A stretch of DNA of 64,000 bases, taken from positions 124,001-188,000 of the IMG/VR virus record IMGVR_UViG_3300028654_000001. One strand, given 5' to 3'. The notes beneath the pieces are model-generated. The model had not been told where the DNA came from. It worked only from the letters and a program-made list of their open reading frames with translations, and did no database searches. Of the stretch, positions 56,788 to 64,000 are shown one piece after another. Source of the DNA: a virus. Both the position numbers and the translations under genes were made by a program. Numbering within the stretch: the stretch's first letter is position 1; each line of letters begins with the position of its first letter.

Positions 56788-57579
56788 TCACTCCGGTAGT
56801 TCAAGCATCCAACTCTCCCAACCTGGGAGCGATAGGAACAAGTGGAGACCCAACAGCTCTTCGGCTGCTGGTACCTCCCAATCATGCACGCAAATGGGTT
56901 GGTTACGATCGAGATCGAACAGGGTTCGATTGCTCTTTGGGGACCTCTCCACCTTCGTTCGAGAGGTCAACAAGTAGCGACGGCCAGTGTCCTGGCCCAC
57001 GGTGACAAATTGGTTTGTCCTTCTAAAGTCTTCCAGCTGCCCCGGGTTCAAGAAGGTCTCTAGAACCTTCGTAGCTCGAATCTCAGCCTTGACGAATTCA
57101 GGGACGGGACAACCTCTATCAGGGACGGCTACGGTCGTAGCGGCTACAGCAAGGGCTGGCAACCTGATGGCATCCCAGTACTCTTCGATGCTCGCGGGTG
57201 AGGCACTAGGAGCCCTCGCGGGTAGTGGGTTGATCTTGTATTCTTGGAGGGTCCCGTTGGATAGCTTCACTACCGATACTTGATTTCTACCGGGCTTCAG
57301 TCTGGAAGTAAGGTGCTTAGCCACCTTGGTGATAGGTGCTTGCAGTTGGACAGTCACCCCCCTCTCTGTCCTACAGATTGACTCTAGAATCTGTGGGAAA
57401 GATTCAGGTGTTGCCCATGGTTTGAAGATCATCCCGCCCCTCAGAGCTCTTTTCCGGAAGGATTCCATAACCCTCAGCTCCTCGTTTGACAGGCTGTACA
57501 TGCGAAGGGAGGTCTCCGTTTGACTTACTGCTTCCAGTTGCAGATCTCCGTGAAAACTCGGAATGTACCACATCACCAT
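56788..57579 (-). CDS. Protein with internal tag motif
   Basis: 263 residues. AGAGGAAAG precedes ATG 57579. At about residue 130 is PASIEEYWDAIRLPAL, the N-terminal tag seen elsewhere only at protein starts. No start codon lies just before it. This looks like an upstream domain fused to a formerly tagged gene. The second half has an alpha/beta fold. Confidence 0.7.
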   Translation of the reverse strand: MVMWYIPSFHGDLQLEAVSQTETSLRMYSLSNEELRVMESFRKRALRGGMIFKPWATPESFPQILESICRTERGVTVQLQAPITKVAKHLTSRLKPGRNQVSVVKLSNGTLQEYKINPLPARAPSASPASIEEYWDAIRLPALAVAATTVAVPDRGCPVPEFVKAEIRATKVLETFLNPGQLEDFRRTNQFVTVGQDTGRRYLLTSRTKVERSPKSNRTLFDLDRNQPICVHDWEVPAAEELLGLHLFLSLPGWESWMLELPE

Positions 57580-58087
57580 CTTGATTTCTTTCCTCTAGGT
57601 TGCAAAATAACTTATCCACGCGGGCCTTGAGTATACCCTTTCTTTCAGGGAACTCAGTCAAATCCTGCAAAGCTATCAGGTCTTTCAGCTCCTGGGCTTC
57701 TGCTGCAGCTAACTGGGATCGTTGGGCTTCAAGGTGGATCTGGGATAGGGTGCTCATCTGAACATCCATATTCCGTTTTTGTTGTCTTGGATCTTGATAC
57801 TGGGTGACCCCGTTAAAGGTGATATCTCCAACAAACTCAACACCCCCATCATCACCCTCTTCAAAGCGAGCTCGCTTGATATCGTCCCTCGGAACACGCG
57901 GGGAGGCCTCGGCTCTCATAAGGGACTTTGCCACTTCACATAGACTGGCTACTGAAGCGAATCGAGTCCGCTTATCTGAGTTCAGCTTCTCAATCATCAG
58001 TTGACGGAGAGCATCGAGTGCGGTCTTCAAGTAACCACTTTCCTCAACTTCCATGAAGTCCAGCTCAGAATCAGCTTTTTTGTACAC
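57404..58087 (-). CDS. Helical hypothetical protein overlapping the next gene
   Basis: A 227-residue, charged helical product (LDALRQLMIEKLNSDKRTRF). Its last 58 codons overlap the start of 56788-57579 in another frame, an unusually long overlap, so the functional end may be earlier or a frameshift may be involved. Confidence 0.6.
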   Translation of the reverse strand: MYKKADSELDFMEVEESGYLKTALDALRQLMIEKLNSDKRTRFASVASLCEVAKSLMRAEASPRVPRDDIKRARFEEGDDGGVEFVGDITFNGVTQYQDPRQQKRNMDVQMSTLSQIHLEAQRSQLAAAEAQELKDLIALQDLTEFPERKGILKARVDKLFCNLEERNQDGDVVHSEFSRRSATGSSKSNGDLPSHVQPVKRGAEGYGILPEKSSEGRDDLQTMGNT

Positions 58088-58160
58088 CGGTTACCCATTA
58101 CACCGAATGCCCCAAGAACGCAAGATATTGGGCTTCGGTGTAAACAGCCTGCTGTAAACA

Positions 58161-58751
58161 ATGGAGGACGACTTCGAAGAGTACTGGGCGGCTATCAGGC
58201 CTGAACGAAAACCGTCTATGAAGGATCTCCGGGACGAGCTCCTCAAGATTGCCAAACTTCGTGAAGAAGAGTGGGACTTGATGACCCATAGGAACTACCC
58301 TTCACCTCCCGAGAGCTTGTTCGAGGAGTCGCGTGAGGAACCCTTCTTCAATGGTCCAGGCGAGAGTATTCCGGCAGATTTACCACTGGTTGTCAATATT
58401 GGGAACCCTGATCTGGGAGATGTAGCAACCAGAGAGTACATCGAGTCTATTCTCCACACTTACTCTGAGGTGCATCAATTTCATATAGATGGAGGCGGAT
58501 CTGTTCGAGTTGACTACCCTCCATCAATTATTGGCGACGGTCCGATCTCTGGGGGTGGATCGCTTCTCATCACTACAGGTGAGGGTTTACAAGCTTCTAG
58601 CTGGGGTAGTACCAATGAGCTCAGGCTTGAACTACAGAATAACTCAGAATTCAGAGTTTTACAGGATCGAGTTACCAGACTCGAACAAGAAAATCGAGAA
58701 CTGCGATCTCGTGTGAATACCCTAGCATTAGCCATAAGGAATCGACGATGA
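58161..58751 (+). CDS. N-terminally tagged coiled-coil protein
   Basis: The 196-residue rightward gene starts MEDDFEEYWAAIRPERKPSM, the tag at the exact N-terminus. The middle is Gly-rich and beta; the end (LQDRVTRLEQENRELRSRVN) is a coiled coil. Coupled to the next gene by ATGA. Confidence 0.82.
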   Translation: MEDDFEEYWAAIRPERKPSMKDLRDELLKIAKLREEEWDLMTHRNYPSPPESLFEESREEPFFNGPGESIPADLPLVVNIGNPDLGDVATREYIESILHTYSEVHQFHIDGGGSVRVDYPPSIIGDGPISGGGSLLITTGEGLQASSWGSTNELRLELQNNSEFRVLQDRVTRLEQENRELRSRVNTLALAIRNRR

Positions 58752-58966
58752 CCAAACAAGTACTGTGGCCTGCTAAGCAGGATTTTGAATCACCCTACGG
58801 GTGCGACCTTCCTGAACGAGATGAACCGGGAGGCCTACGAAGAACCGGAGCTACGGTGTGCAAGCACGGAGTTTACCCGTGTGGTACCTGCGGAACTACC
58901 ACGCATCTGGATACCGTCCACACGACTGTCAAGGGGGAAGGGATAGTCGGAAGCATTCCCCGATAG
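58748..58966 (+). CDS. Small zinc-binding protein
   Basis: A 72-residue product with CKHGVYPCGTCGTTTH, likely zinc-binding. It overlaps the tagged gene by four bases. Confidence 0.65.
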   Translation: MTKQVLWPAKQDFESPYGCDLPERDEPGGLRRTGATVCKHGVYPCGTCGTTTHLDTVHTTVKGEGIVGSIPR

Positions 58967-59021
58967 ACCACCTCGATCTATCTCCAGCAGAAACCATCAG
59001 GGTGGTGGGCAACTGGTGGCA

Positions 59022-59741
59022 TCACATTCCCCAGAAGTTGATGTCCATGATTCCGCCACGTTTGCTGAGCTTAATGCCAAATGGCCTCTCACAAATGATG
59101 ATATTCTTGCTGTTCACCACGTAGAGAGCATAGGCTGACTTCAGGAACTTGACAGCTGCCGCTAGGATCTCCGAGTCGTGCTCGCTGTACTTGACCCCTT
59201 CGAGACCCTGGCAGAAGTGGTAGTGGGCAATGAAGGGCAGTGAGGACATCGCTGACAGGATGGACACCTTTGCTGAGTCACATAGCGGTCGGCACATCTC
59301 AAATGGCATGTCCGAGATCAGCAGAGGAGACATCCAATTAACCATTCTGCTCATGACCATTTGATGATTGGCAGCCCCAATTGCCTGAATGATTGCAGGT
59401 TCGACACTGATGGATAGCTTATTAGCTATGGTATCCGGAGTCCCCTGCACACTCTGATCTTTCATGGCTTCGTAAGCACTAAGTGGATTGGACTTCCAAG
59501 TGATCTGATACCCAGAGTCCAGAATGTCCCTCATGAGAACAACAGCCGCTTCCTCTGCTAGCTGGATGTCTTCGGTATCAAGAACCTCAGAGGTGGCGTA
59601 ACCCATGAACTCGGCTCTGACTACCTCCAAGCGTGCTTCCTCCGAAGCAGGTAGGTTGGGTCGGTAGTCTCCAATGACGTTTGGGTACTGCTGAGAGTAA
59701 GGGAGATTGTAGGGTTTCACTTTAATAGTAACGTTTTTCAT
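59022..59741 (-). CDS. Hypothetical protein
   Basis: A 239-residue product with a helical centre (ASEEARLEVVRAEFMGYATS) and Met-rich stretch. No motif recognised. ATGA overlap with the upstream gene. Confidence 0.72.
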   Translation of the reverse strand: MKNVTIKVKPYNLPYSQQYPNVIGDYRPNLPASEEARLEVVRAEFMGYATSEVLDTEDIQLAEEAAVVLMRDILDSGYQITWKSNPLSAYEAMKDQSVQGTPDTIANKLSISVEPAIIQAIGAANHQMVMSRMVNWMSPLLISDMPFEMCRPLCDSAKVSILSAMSSLPFIAHYHFCQGLEGVKYSEHDSEILAAAVKFLKSAYALYVVNSKNIIICERPFGIKLSKRGGIMDINFWGM

Positions 59742-60172
59742 GAGTTTGCCTTCAGGATATCATTCAAGTCGGCTTCTGCCCAGTAGCCACCAGCACCTGG
59801 CCACACAACCTTCGGAGATGTGGGTCGGACGTAATCCTTCCGAAATGCACTCCCTTGAGTATAGAAGGTGCTTCCAGCGTTAACGTGATCTACCGTAATA
59901 CTGTAAGTCCTACCAGCGGGCTTCGGGTCTTTCCCTACCACCTTGACAATGGTCCCCTTGGGAATGACAATGGTCTGCCCCTTCTTGATTGGAAGGTCCT
60001 CTTCCCGGTAGTACCCTAGGAACTGAGGGGGCCGCGTGCCAACTTTGAGCTCGTCTCTGTCATACAAGCCTACGAGGTAACCCTCTTCATACTCAGGGCT
60101 GGTCTGCTCTGGGTCTTGATCTTTCCCGTAGAAGGCATCCATGTAACCTTGGTGAATTGGGCTTGTGTACAT
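59738..60172 (-). CDS. Paralogue B of 45406-45864, without the leader
   Basis: The 144-residue product starts MYTSPIHQGYMDAFYGKD, entering the shared body directly; 45406-45864 has an additional MNDL...RV leader. Shared motifs include KGTIVKVVGKDPKPAGRTYS and VWPGAGGYWAEADLND. The promoter element is four bases upstream, confirming this start. Confidence 0.82.
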   Translation of the reverse strand: MYTSPIHQGYMDAFYGKDQDPEQTSPEYEEGYLVGLYDRDELKVGTRPPQFLGYYREEDLPIKKGQTIVIPKGTIVKVVGKDPKPAGRTYSITVDHVNAGSTFYTQGSAFRKDYVRPTSPKVVWPGAGGYWAEADLNDILKANS

Positions 60173-60176
60173 GCCT

Positions 60177-60207
60177 AGTATTACGCACCAGAGTCCTGAT
60201 TCTCACT
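60177..60207 (-). promoter_or_regulatory. Fixed-spacing promoter element
   Basis: GAGAAT-N15-TAATACT, then AGGC and ATG 60172. Confidence 0.75.
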
Positions 60208-60386
60208 TAACTCATGAGTTTTCCTATCAATAACTCTCCAAAACTCTCCAAAATGATACCCGAGCCGGTAGGTTGGACTAGCATCCGGAGGGCATGGGAA
60301 GCCCATAGTGCTCCGATCTCGGCCCAGGCGGTAGATCGAGATAGCCCAGTTGGATTCAGGACACCCTGGGGAATGACTGTCTTCAT
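60207..60386 (-). CDS. 59-residue hypothetical protein
   Basis: ATG 60386 overlaps the upstream stop as ATGA. MKTVIPQGVLNPTGLSRSTA begins a partly hydrophobic product. The plus-strand ORF over the same bases (60214-60462) lacks start signals. Confidence 0.55.
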   Translation of the reverse strand: MKTVIPQGVLNPTGLSRSTAWAEIGALWASHALRMLVQPTGSGIILESFGELLIGKLMS

Positions 60387-60568
60387 GGTGACCAGGCCCG
60401 AATGTATTCGCGTTGACTCTGAGCTTCCAGCTCCTCTAGTTTTAACCGATGAGGGCATGTGAGTCTCTCTCCTTCGGTACAGTTCGTCTTTCTGCAGTCG
60501 AACTCGCAGTACCGTATATCTTCAGGTACCTCTTGGGTCGTGAACCACCTTTTGAACCATTGGAACAT
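60383..60568 (-). CDS. Small Cys-rich protein
   Basis: ATG 60568 has GGAGAT upstream. The 61-residue product has YCEFDCRKTNCTEGERLTCP, four Cys likely binding zinc. Overlaps the end of 60442-61155 in another frame. Confidence 0.7.
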   Translation of the reverse strand: MFQWFKRWFTTQEVPEDIRYCEFDCRKTNCTEGERLTCPHRLKLEELEAQSQREYIRAWSP

Positions 60569-61155
60569 AATGATCTCCAATCTCGGGTGAGGTAACGTTC
60601 GAGACCCTCTACCCTACCAGGGTGGTTTTCATAAACACCCTCTTCACCGGCTAACTTATACCGGAAGAACACTTCATAACGAGAGTTCAAGATCCCTACC
60701 AACCAATGGGGAACGGGTTTCCAGGTGGGCTCTGGACCTAGCTCGAGAAGATAAAGTTGAGTCTCTTTCCGAACTCGGTTCCGAGACTTATCCGATAATC
60801 CAGAGGGGTTGAGAAGCCGATCAACTGCACCCCTGTGAGCTAGGTCATGGGATTCTTTTGTGAGCCGCATTTTCCACGTAAGGGGTGTTGGCTGCACTCC
60901 TGGAACCCCACACCATCTCCATACTGATGGGATTATAGGTAGGATTTCGTAGTCCAAACCCAAGTTTCTATCAGTCTGGTGCGGAACCTTGTAGAAGTGC
61001 CGATAGTACATCATTCCGGTGGTGAAGTCGACCAACCATCGCTCGAGACCCTCGTTTACGATGAACACAGCTGACCGACGGCTGGTATCAATCCTGTGCT
61101 TCCAGACCCTAAGTCCAGCAAGCAGCACCCCACCGAGGATGCAGGCAGTGATCAT
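60442..61155 (-). CDS. Membrane-anchored hypothetical protein
   Basis: ATG 61155 overlaps the upstream stop as ATGA. An N-terminal helix (MITACILGGVLLAGLRVW) anchors a 215-residue domain with no recognised motif. Its last 40 codons overlap the small Cys-rich gene; the native end may be earlier. Confidence 0.68.
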   Translation of the reverse strand: MITACILGGVLLAGLRVWKHRIDTSRRSAVFIVNEGLERWLVDFTTGMMYYRHFYKVPHQTDRNLGLDYEILPIIPSVWRWCGVPGVQPTPLTWKMRLTKESHDLAHRGAVDRLLNPSGLSDKSRNRVRKETQLYLLELGPEPTWKPVPHWLVGILNSRYEVFFRYKLAGEEGVYENHPGRVEGLERYLTRDWRSLCSNGSKGGSRPKRYLKIYGTASSTAERRTVPKERDSHALIG

Positions 61156-61421
61156 GCGGCGACCGTTCCCGGATGATCCTTGAGCCACTCATTGGCTTCA
61201 CCCTCGTCACAGAAGTTGGCGTAGGCAAACCCGCTCTGGTCACCAAAGACACAGAAAGTCTCGTATCCTTCGTCCCACTCCACATACCGGCCCTCGCCGG
61301 CAATGGGCTTCAAGTCCTTCAGCTTCGATTCCTCACGAAGTTCTTGGATGCTCTCCCCGGCCTTTTTGTAGGAACGCCCTCTCCAAGCTCTCTTTTCAGG
61401 GTTGTGGGTTCTACTTGCCAT
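61152..61421 (-). CDS. Hypothetical protein
   Basis: An 89-residue product with AAGGAA upstream. A basic N-terminus precedes an alpha/beta part (GYETFCVFGDQSGFAYANFC). Function unknown. Confidence 0.7.
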   Translation of the reverse strand: MASRTHNPEKRAWRGRSYKKAGESIQELREESKLKDLKPIAGEGRYVEWDEGYETFCVFGDQSGFAYANFCDEGEANEWLKDHPGTVAA

Positions 61422-61761
61422 GATGATTCCTTGACACTTTCTTGTAATTTGCTACTAAACGAAGATGAAGTCTAGTCATCCTATCCCCGTTGCTACAGCC
61501 AAACCGCTTGGCCGTATACTGAGCGGCGATACTTGAAGGACACCCGCTAGCAGAGATCAGGTGGCACTCGCACCCTGACGTCCAAGCTATCGGGGTCGGG
61601 ATTTCACACTTGGGGTCTCCGTCAAAGACAACCCCACTGAAAGCCAGACCAGGCCTTCCGTCGTCCAGTATCCACTGTTTTCCAGTCCAACGCTCAACTC
61701 GTTGCGCATTAGCTGGGGGGCGGCCGATCCAGTGACTTTGATTGATTTTCAGTGCGTGCAT
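61411..61761 (-). CDS. Hypothetical protein with Cys residues
   Basis: ATG 61761 preferred to 61779. The 116-residue product has GCECHLISASGCPSS in the centre. It is followed within 10 bases of overlap by 61152-61421. Function unknown. Confidence 0.65.
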   Translation of the reverse strand: MHALKINQSHWIGRPPANAQRVERWTGKQWILDDGRPGLAFSGVVFDGDPKCEIPTPIAWTSGCECHLISASGCPSSIAAQYTAKRFGCSNGDRMTRLHLRLVANYKKVSRNHHGK

Positions 61762-61907
61762 GGATCCTCTAGAGGTCAAACTTATGAGGTTCTGTTAGGT
61801 ATTACAAGCCACTCACACGAAACTCACCAAAGTATTTAGGATCACAAACCAGAGTCAATCCTACTGAAGTTACTTGTAAGAATTGTATTACTTAGAAGGT
61901 GTTTATC

Positions 61908-62327
61908 ATGCCTCAAGGAAGATCTTCCTATAAAAGGCGGGGGCGGTCAGTCCCCCTTAGAGCTCGAGTTATCGACTTAGATCCAGCCGGCTGTGGTGAG
62001 GTTCAGGTGGGTAGTGTGGTGATCCATCAGGATAATCGGGGGGAGCATATCGCGATCCTACTCGACCTGGATGCTCAGTACGCGATGGCACTATTCTTCA
62101 GCTCAGTGGCCTATGGGCTTTGCTCCCGTGAGGCCGCTCTTGAAGAATTAGCTTTAGCCGGATTCGTTTATACCAAGCAGACCTTCTTGTGCTTGGTTCA
62201 CCGCCAGGCCAATGAGTTCTACCCTCACCAGGGGCTTGAGTTCCCAGCTCATAGAGTTCAAGCTCTCCGAAAGGAATTCGGGATTGACCGAGAGGCAATC
62301 AGTGGGGTTAGGCCTCTTCAGCCTTGA
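61908..62327 (+). CDS. Hypothetical protein, distant PemK/MazF-like possibility
   Basis: GAAGG precedes ATG 61908. The 139-residue product has VQVGSVVIHQDNRGEHIAIL and FVYTKQTFLCLVHRQ, a strand order that loosely recalls PemK or MazF-type barrels; no catalytic Arg is certain. Basic N-terminus. Confidence 0.6.
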   Translation: MPQGRSSYKRRGRSVPLRARVIDLDPAGCGEVQVGSVVIHQDNRGEHIAILLDLDAQYAMALFFSSVAYGLCSREAALEELALAGFVYTKQTFLCLVHRQANEFYPHQGLEFPAHRVQALRKEFGIDREAISGVRPLQP

Positions 62328-62841
62328 TGCGTGCTAAGTAGGCCGCGGCATTCTCAGGGGGTTCAGCTTCGTGGCTCTCGGAGATTACCTTCTTAGCCAT
62401 AATGAGGGCCTCATTTTGGGTATCATATGGGATATCATCCCATAATGAGGTTCCGTCAATCTCATCAACGGTCTGAATGTAGATCTTACCTTGGTCATCG
62501 TGGACAAGCCGTACTTCAACGTCAATGGCCGCTGGGTGTCCCTGATCTATCTGTTCTTGGTTGCAAGCATAAACGTAAGACCCAACTGTCGACCATTCAC
62601 TCTCGATGATGACGGGTTCAGAGCCCTCTTCCTCAATAGTCTCCTCTTGGTACTCTAGGCTGGACTCTGGGACGAACAGACCCCGTTGCGGGCCGTTGTC
62701 GGTCTCTATGGTTTCCTCCAGTTCAACAACATAGAACCAGAGGGGTACCAGGAACTGGATACCGAGAACGGTTCCAGGAAATAGTTGCCCTCCGTTGATA
62801 ACATTCACGGGCTCATCAATTTCAAACTTTGGGTCGGCCAT
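62308..62841 (-). CDS. Beta-rich hypothetical protein
   Basis: ATG 62841 follows the promoter element. The 177-residue acidic product starts MADPKFEIDEPVNVINGGQL and ends in helices. The longer frame to 62913 would pass through the promoter. Confidence 0.72.
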   Translation of the reverse strand: MADPKFEIDEPVNVINGGQLFPGTVLGIQFLVPLWFYVVELEETIETDNGPQRGLFVPESSLEYQEETIEEEGSEPVIIESEWSTVGSYVYACNQEQIDQGHPAAIDVEVRLVHDDQGKIYIQTVDEIDGTSLWDDIPYDTQNEALIMAKKVISESHEAEPPENAAAYLARIKAEEA

Positions 62842-62847
62842 TAAATC

Positions 62848-62878
62848 CATATTACGAATGAGGAGGAAGCATCTCAAC
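62848..62878 (-). promoter_or_regulatory. Fixed-spacing promoter element
   Basis: GAGATG-N15-TAATATG, then GATTTA and ATG 62841. Confidence 0.7.
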
Positions 62879-63077
62879 CACTTTTTGATCTTTGATCGCG
62901 TTTTCGTCTCCAAGGACTAATGTCAATGAAGGGCCAAAGTGGTATGGCCCCCTCTTCAATACCAACCCTCTCCGCGAATATGCAAGCATTCTCAGAGTAT
63001 ACTTCGTTCACAACCCTTGAAAACTTAGTGTTATCACTGCGTTGGAAGTTAATCTTGAAGGTTCTTATCCTCAACAT
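62874..63077 (-). CDS. Small basic protein
   Basis: A 67-residue product (MLRIRTFKINFQRSDNTKFS) with basic ends. Overlaps the upstream gene by seven bases. Confidence 0.62.
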   Translation of the reverse strand: MLRIRTFKINFQRSDNTKFSRVVNEVYSENACIFAERVGIEEGAIPLWPFIDISPWRRKRDQRSKSG

Positions 63078-63292
63078 TTGACAATCCTAGAGAATACAAA
63101 TCCGTCGGTTGATTCTGACAGTAGGAGCTTTTGACCAACAACCAGCTCAGGGTACTTCCGAACATCATCCTCAGTTATGGTGAAACTATATACATTATCC
63201 TCTTGGTTATCGGCTAAGCCCTGAAGGGCTCTGTCCCAAAATTCTGGGACATACCCTGGCTCACCTTCGAACTTACCTGACTCGCTACTCAT
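63071..63292 (-). CDS. Small acidic hypothetical protein
   Basis: A 73-residue product (YSFTITEDDVRKYPELVVGQ). A GGAG site and the promoter element lie upstream. Function unknown. Confidence 0.68.
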   Translation of the reverse strand: MSSESGKFEGEPGYVPEFWDRALQGLADNQEDNVYSFTITEDDVRKYPELVVGQKLLLSESTDGFVFSRIVKC

Positions 63293-63308
63293 TTCTAGCT
63301 CCTACCCA

Positions 63309-63339
63309 AGTATTACGTGTAGAAGATACTTTTCTCAAC
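63309..63339 (-). promoter_or_regulatory. Fixed-spacing promoter element
   Basis: GAGAAA-N15-TAATACT, 16 bases before ATG 63292 with a ribosome site between. Confidence 0.65.
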
Positions 63340-63372
63340 ATTTTTCTCAACTTACCGGTGTTATGAGACACC

Positions 63373-63603
63373 ATGGCTGACCTAGACGATGACGAAGATG
63401 TGGTACTCAAGGTTGGTGATCGGGTAAACCTCAACACAGAGGAGGGTCCCGATATGGTGGTCTCCAAAATAGAGATTGTTAATGGAGTATCAGCAGTATC
63501 CTGTATTTGGTTTGAAGATCATAGACCTGGCGGGAATGAGAGCCCAATCTGGGTTCTAAAAAAAGAAGTCTTCCCTCTTGAGGTATTGAGTATCCTAGAT
63601 TAG
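63373..63603 (+). CDS. YodC/DUF2158-like small protein
   Basis: The 76-residue product has LKVGDRVNLNTEEGPDMVVS and VSCIWFEDHR, the order of conserved positions in YodC-type (DUF2158) proteins, whose function is unknown. Acidic N-terminus. Tail to tail with 63604. Confidence 0.72.
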   Translation: MADLDDDEDVVLKVGDRVNLNTEEGPDMVVSKIEIVNGVSAVSCIWFEDHRPGGNESPIWVLKKEVFPLEVLSILD

Positions 63604-63945
63604 TTAGGGTTTCCATCCTTTCGGCGGTTTCCACCCGGCGGCGAGCGCTGTCTTAGCTACAGCCTTGATCCTTGTGAGAGCTGTTCGAGCCCCTGATTGA
63701 CTCTCCCACCAGAAACCGGTAGAATCATGGCCTTGAGTGTCCTGATCTCCTTCTTTGATGACCTGGAAACCGGCCTTCTCATAGGCCCAGTATTCACGGG
63801 AGTCTTGATCCTTCGGGACCTTATTAGAGGGCTCCCTCTTTGATTGACCAAGAAAACCTCCTGTATCAAATATATCATCATCCAATTGCCATTGGATTCG
63901 GAACTCTGCCTGTCGGTCCTCAACAACAACTAACTTATCAGCCAT
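63604..63945 (-). CDS. Hypothetical protein
   Basis: A 113-residue product with a C-terminal helix and Trp/Pro-rich end (GWKPPKGWKP). Promoter element four bases upstream of ATG 63945. Confidence 0.72.
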   Translation of the reverse strand: MADKLVVVEDRQAEFRIQWQLDDDIFDTGGFLGQSKREPSNKVPKDQDSREYWAYEKAGFQVIKEGDQDTQGHDSTGFWWESQSGARTALTRIKAVAKTALAAGWKPPKGWKP

Positions 63946-63949
63946 AACC

Positions 63950-63980
63950 AGTATTACACGCTAGAAGCACGATCCCCACC
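63950..63980 (-). promoter_or_regulatory. Fixed-spacing promoter element
   Basis: A weaker copy (GGGGAT, 15 bases, TAATACT), then GGTT and ATG 63945. Confidence 0.6.
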
Positions 63981-64000
63981 AAAGTTTGCCAATAAAGTGT

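Noticed and set aside
60214-60462. Plus-strand 82-codon ORF
   Set aside because: No start signals. The minus-strand reading is coupled by ATGA to its upstream gene, which fits better.

Overview
The window looks like part of a large tailed-phage genome (or phage-plasmid) rather than a bacterial chromosome. About 120 mostly small genes are packed tightly, very often with ATGA, GTGA or TGATG start/stop overlaps. There are many small Cys4 zinc proteins, a receptor-binding module (tail fibre with lectin-like C-terminus plus SGNH esterase), accessory enzymes (radical SAM, macro domain, GNAT, DUF4406-like) and a CRISPR array with no cas genes in view. No terminase, portal, capsid or polymerase gene lies here, so the phage assignment is an inference. 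A four-gene family with a repeated helical domain (27.7-29.9 kb) and a GC-like lipoprotein recall Myxococcota proteins, so a myxobacterial-type host is possible but unproven.

Layout. 1-0.28 kb: small ORF and presumed CRISPR leader. 0.28-2.72 kb: 34-repeat array read on +. 2.7-11.6 kb: leftward operons of small proteins, many carrying terminal peptide tags, with a radical SAM gene next to a 54-residue membrane peptide. 11.8-12.7 kb: two rightward genes sharing an N-terminal helical leader. 12.7-24.3 kb: leftward operons headed by a fixed-spacing promoter. 19.9-20.5 kb: a non-coding control region. 24.4-27.3 kb: tagged paralogues. 27.4-29.9 kb: rightward paralogue array behind twin sigma70-like promoters. 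30-37.5 kb: more promoter-headed small genes and structured RNAs. 37.9-42.0 kb: a tandemly duplicated tail-fibre module in which the two copies have decayed reciprocally. 42-45.4 kb: rightward genes including a lipoprotein with its own terminator. 45.4-64 kb: a second zone of tagged genes, a macro-domain gene, a degenerate HNH gene and many hypotheticals.

Three recurrent sequence systems stand out. (1) A promoter-like element, GAGATC-N15-TAGTATT, occurs 21 times with a spacer that hardly varies, usually ending 4 bases before the ATG, which predicts leaderless or nearly leaderless mRNAs. (2) Unrelated proteins carry one of two short terminal tags: an N-terminal DDxIExYWxxIRPxR peptide (11 occurrences) or a C-terminal RPTRFERxxxD / PTRFEREPVI peptide (8 occurrences). 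No protein has both, and the tagged genes are largely separate from the genes behind the promoter element. (3) An N-terminal MNDLxxIxRVVxRV leader is present on one member of a paralogue pair and absent from the other, as expected of a detachable sorting signal. I could not run searches, so function for most genes remains unknown.
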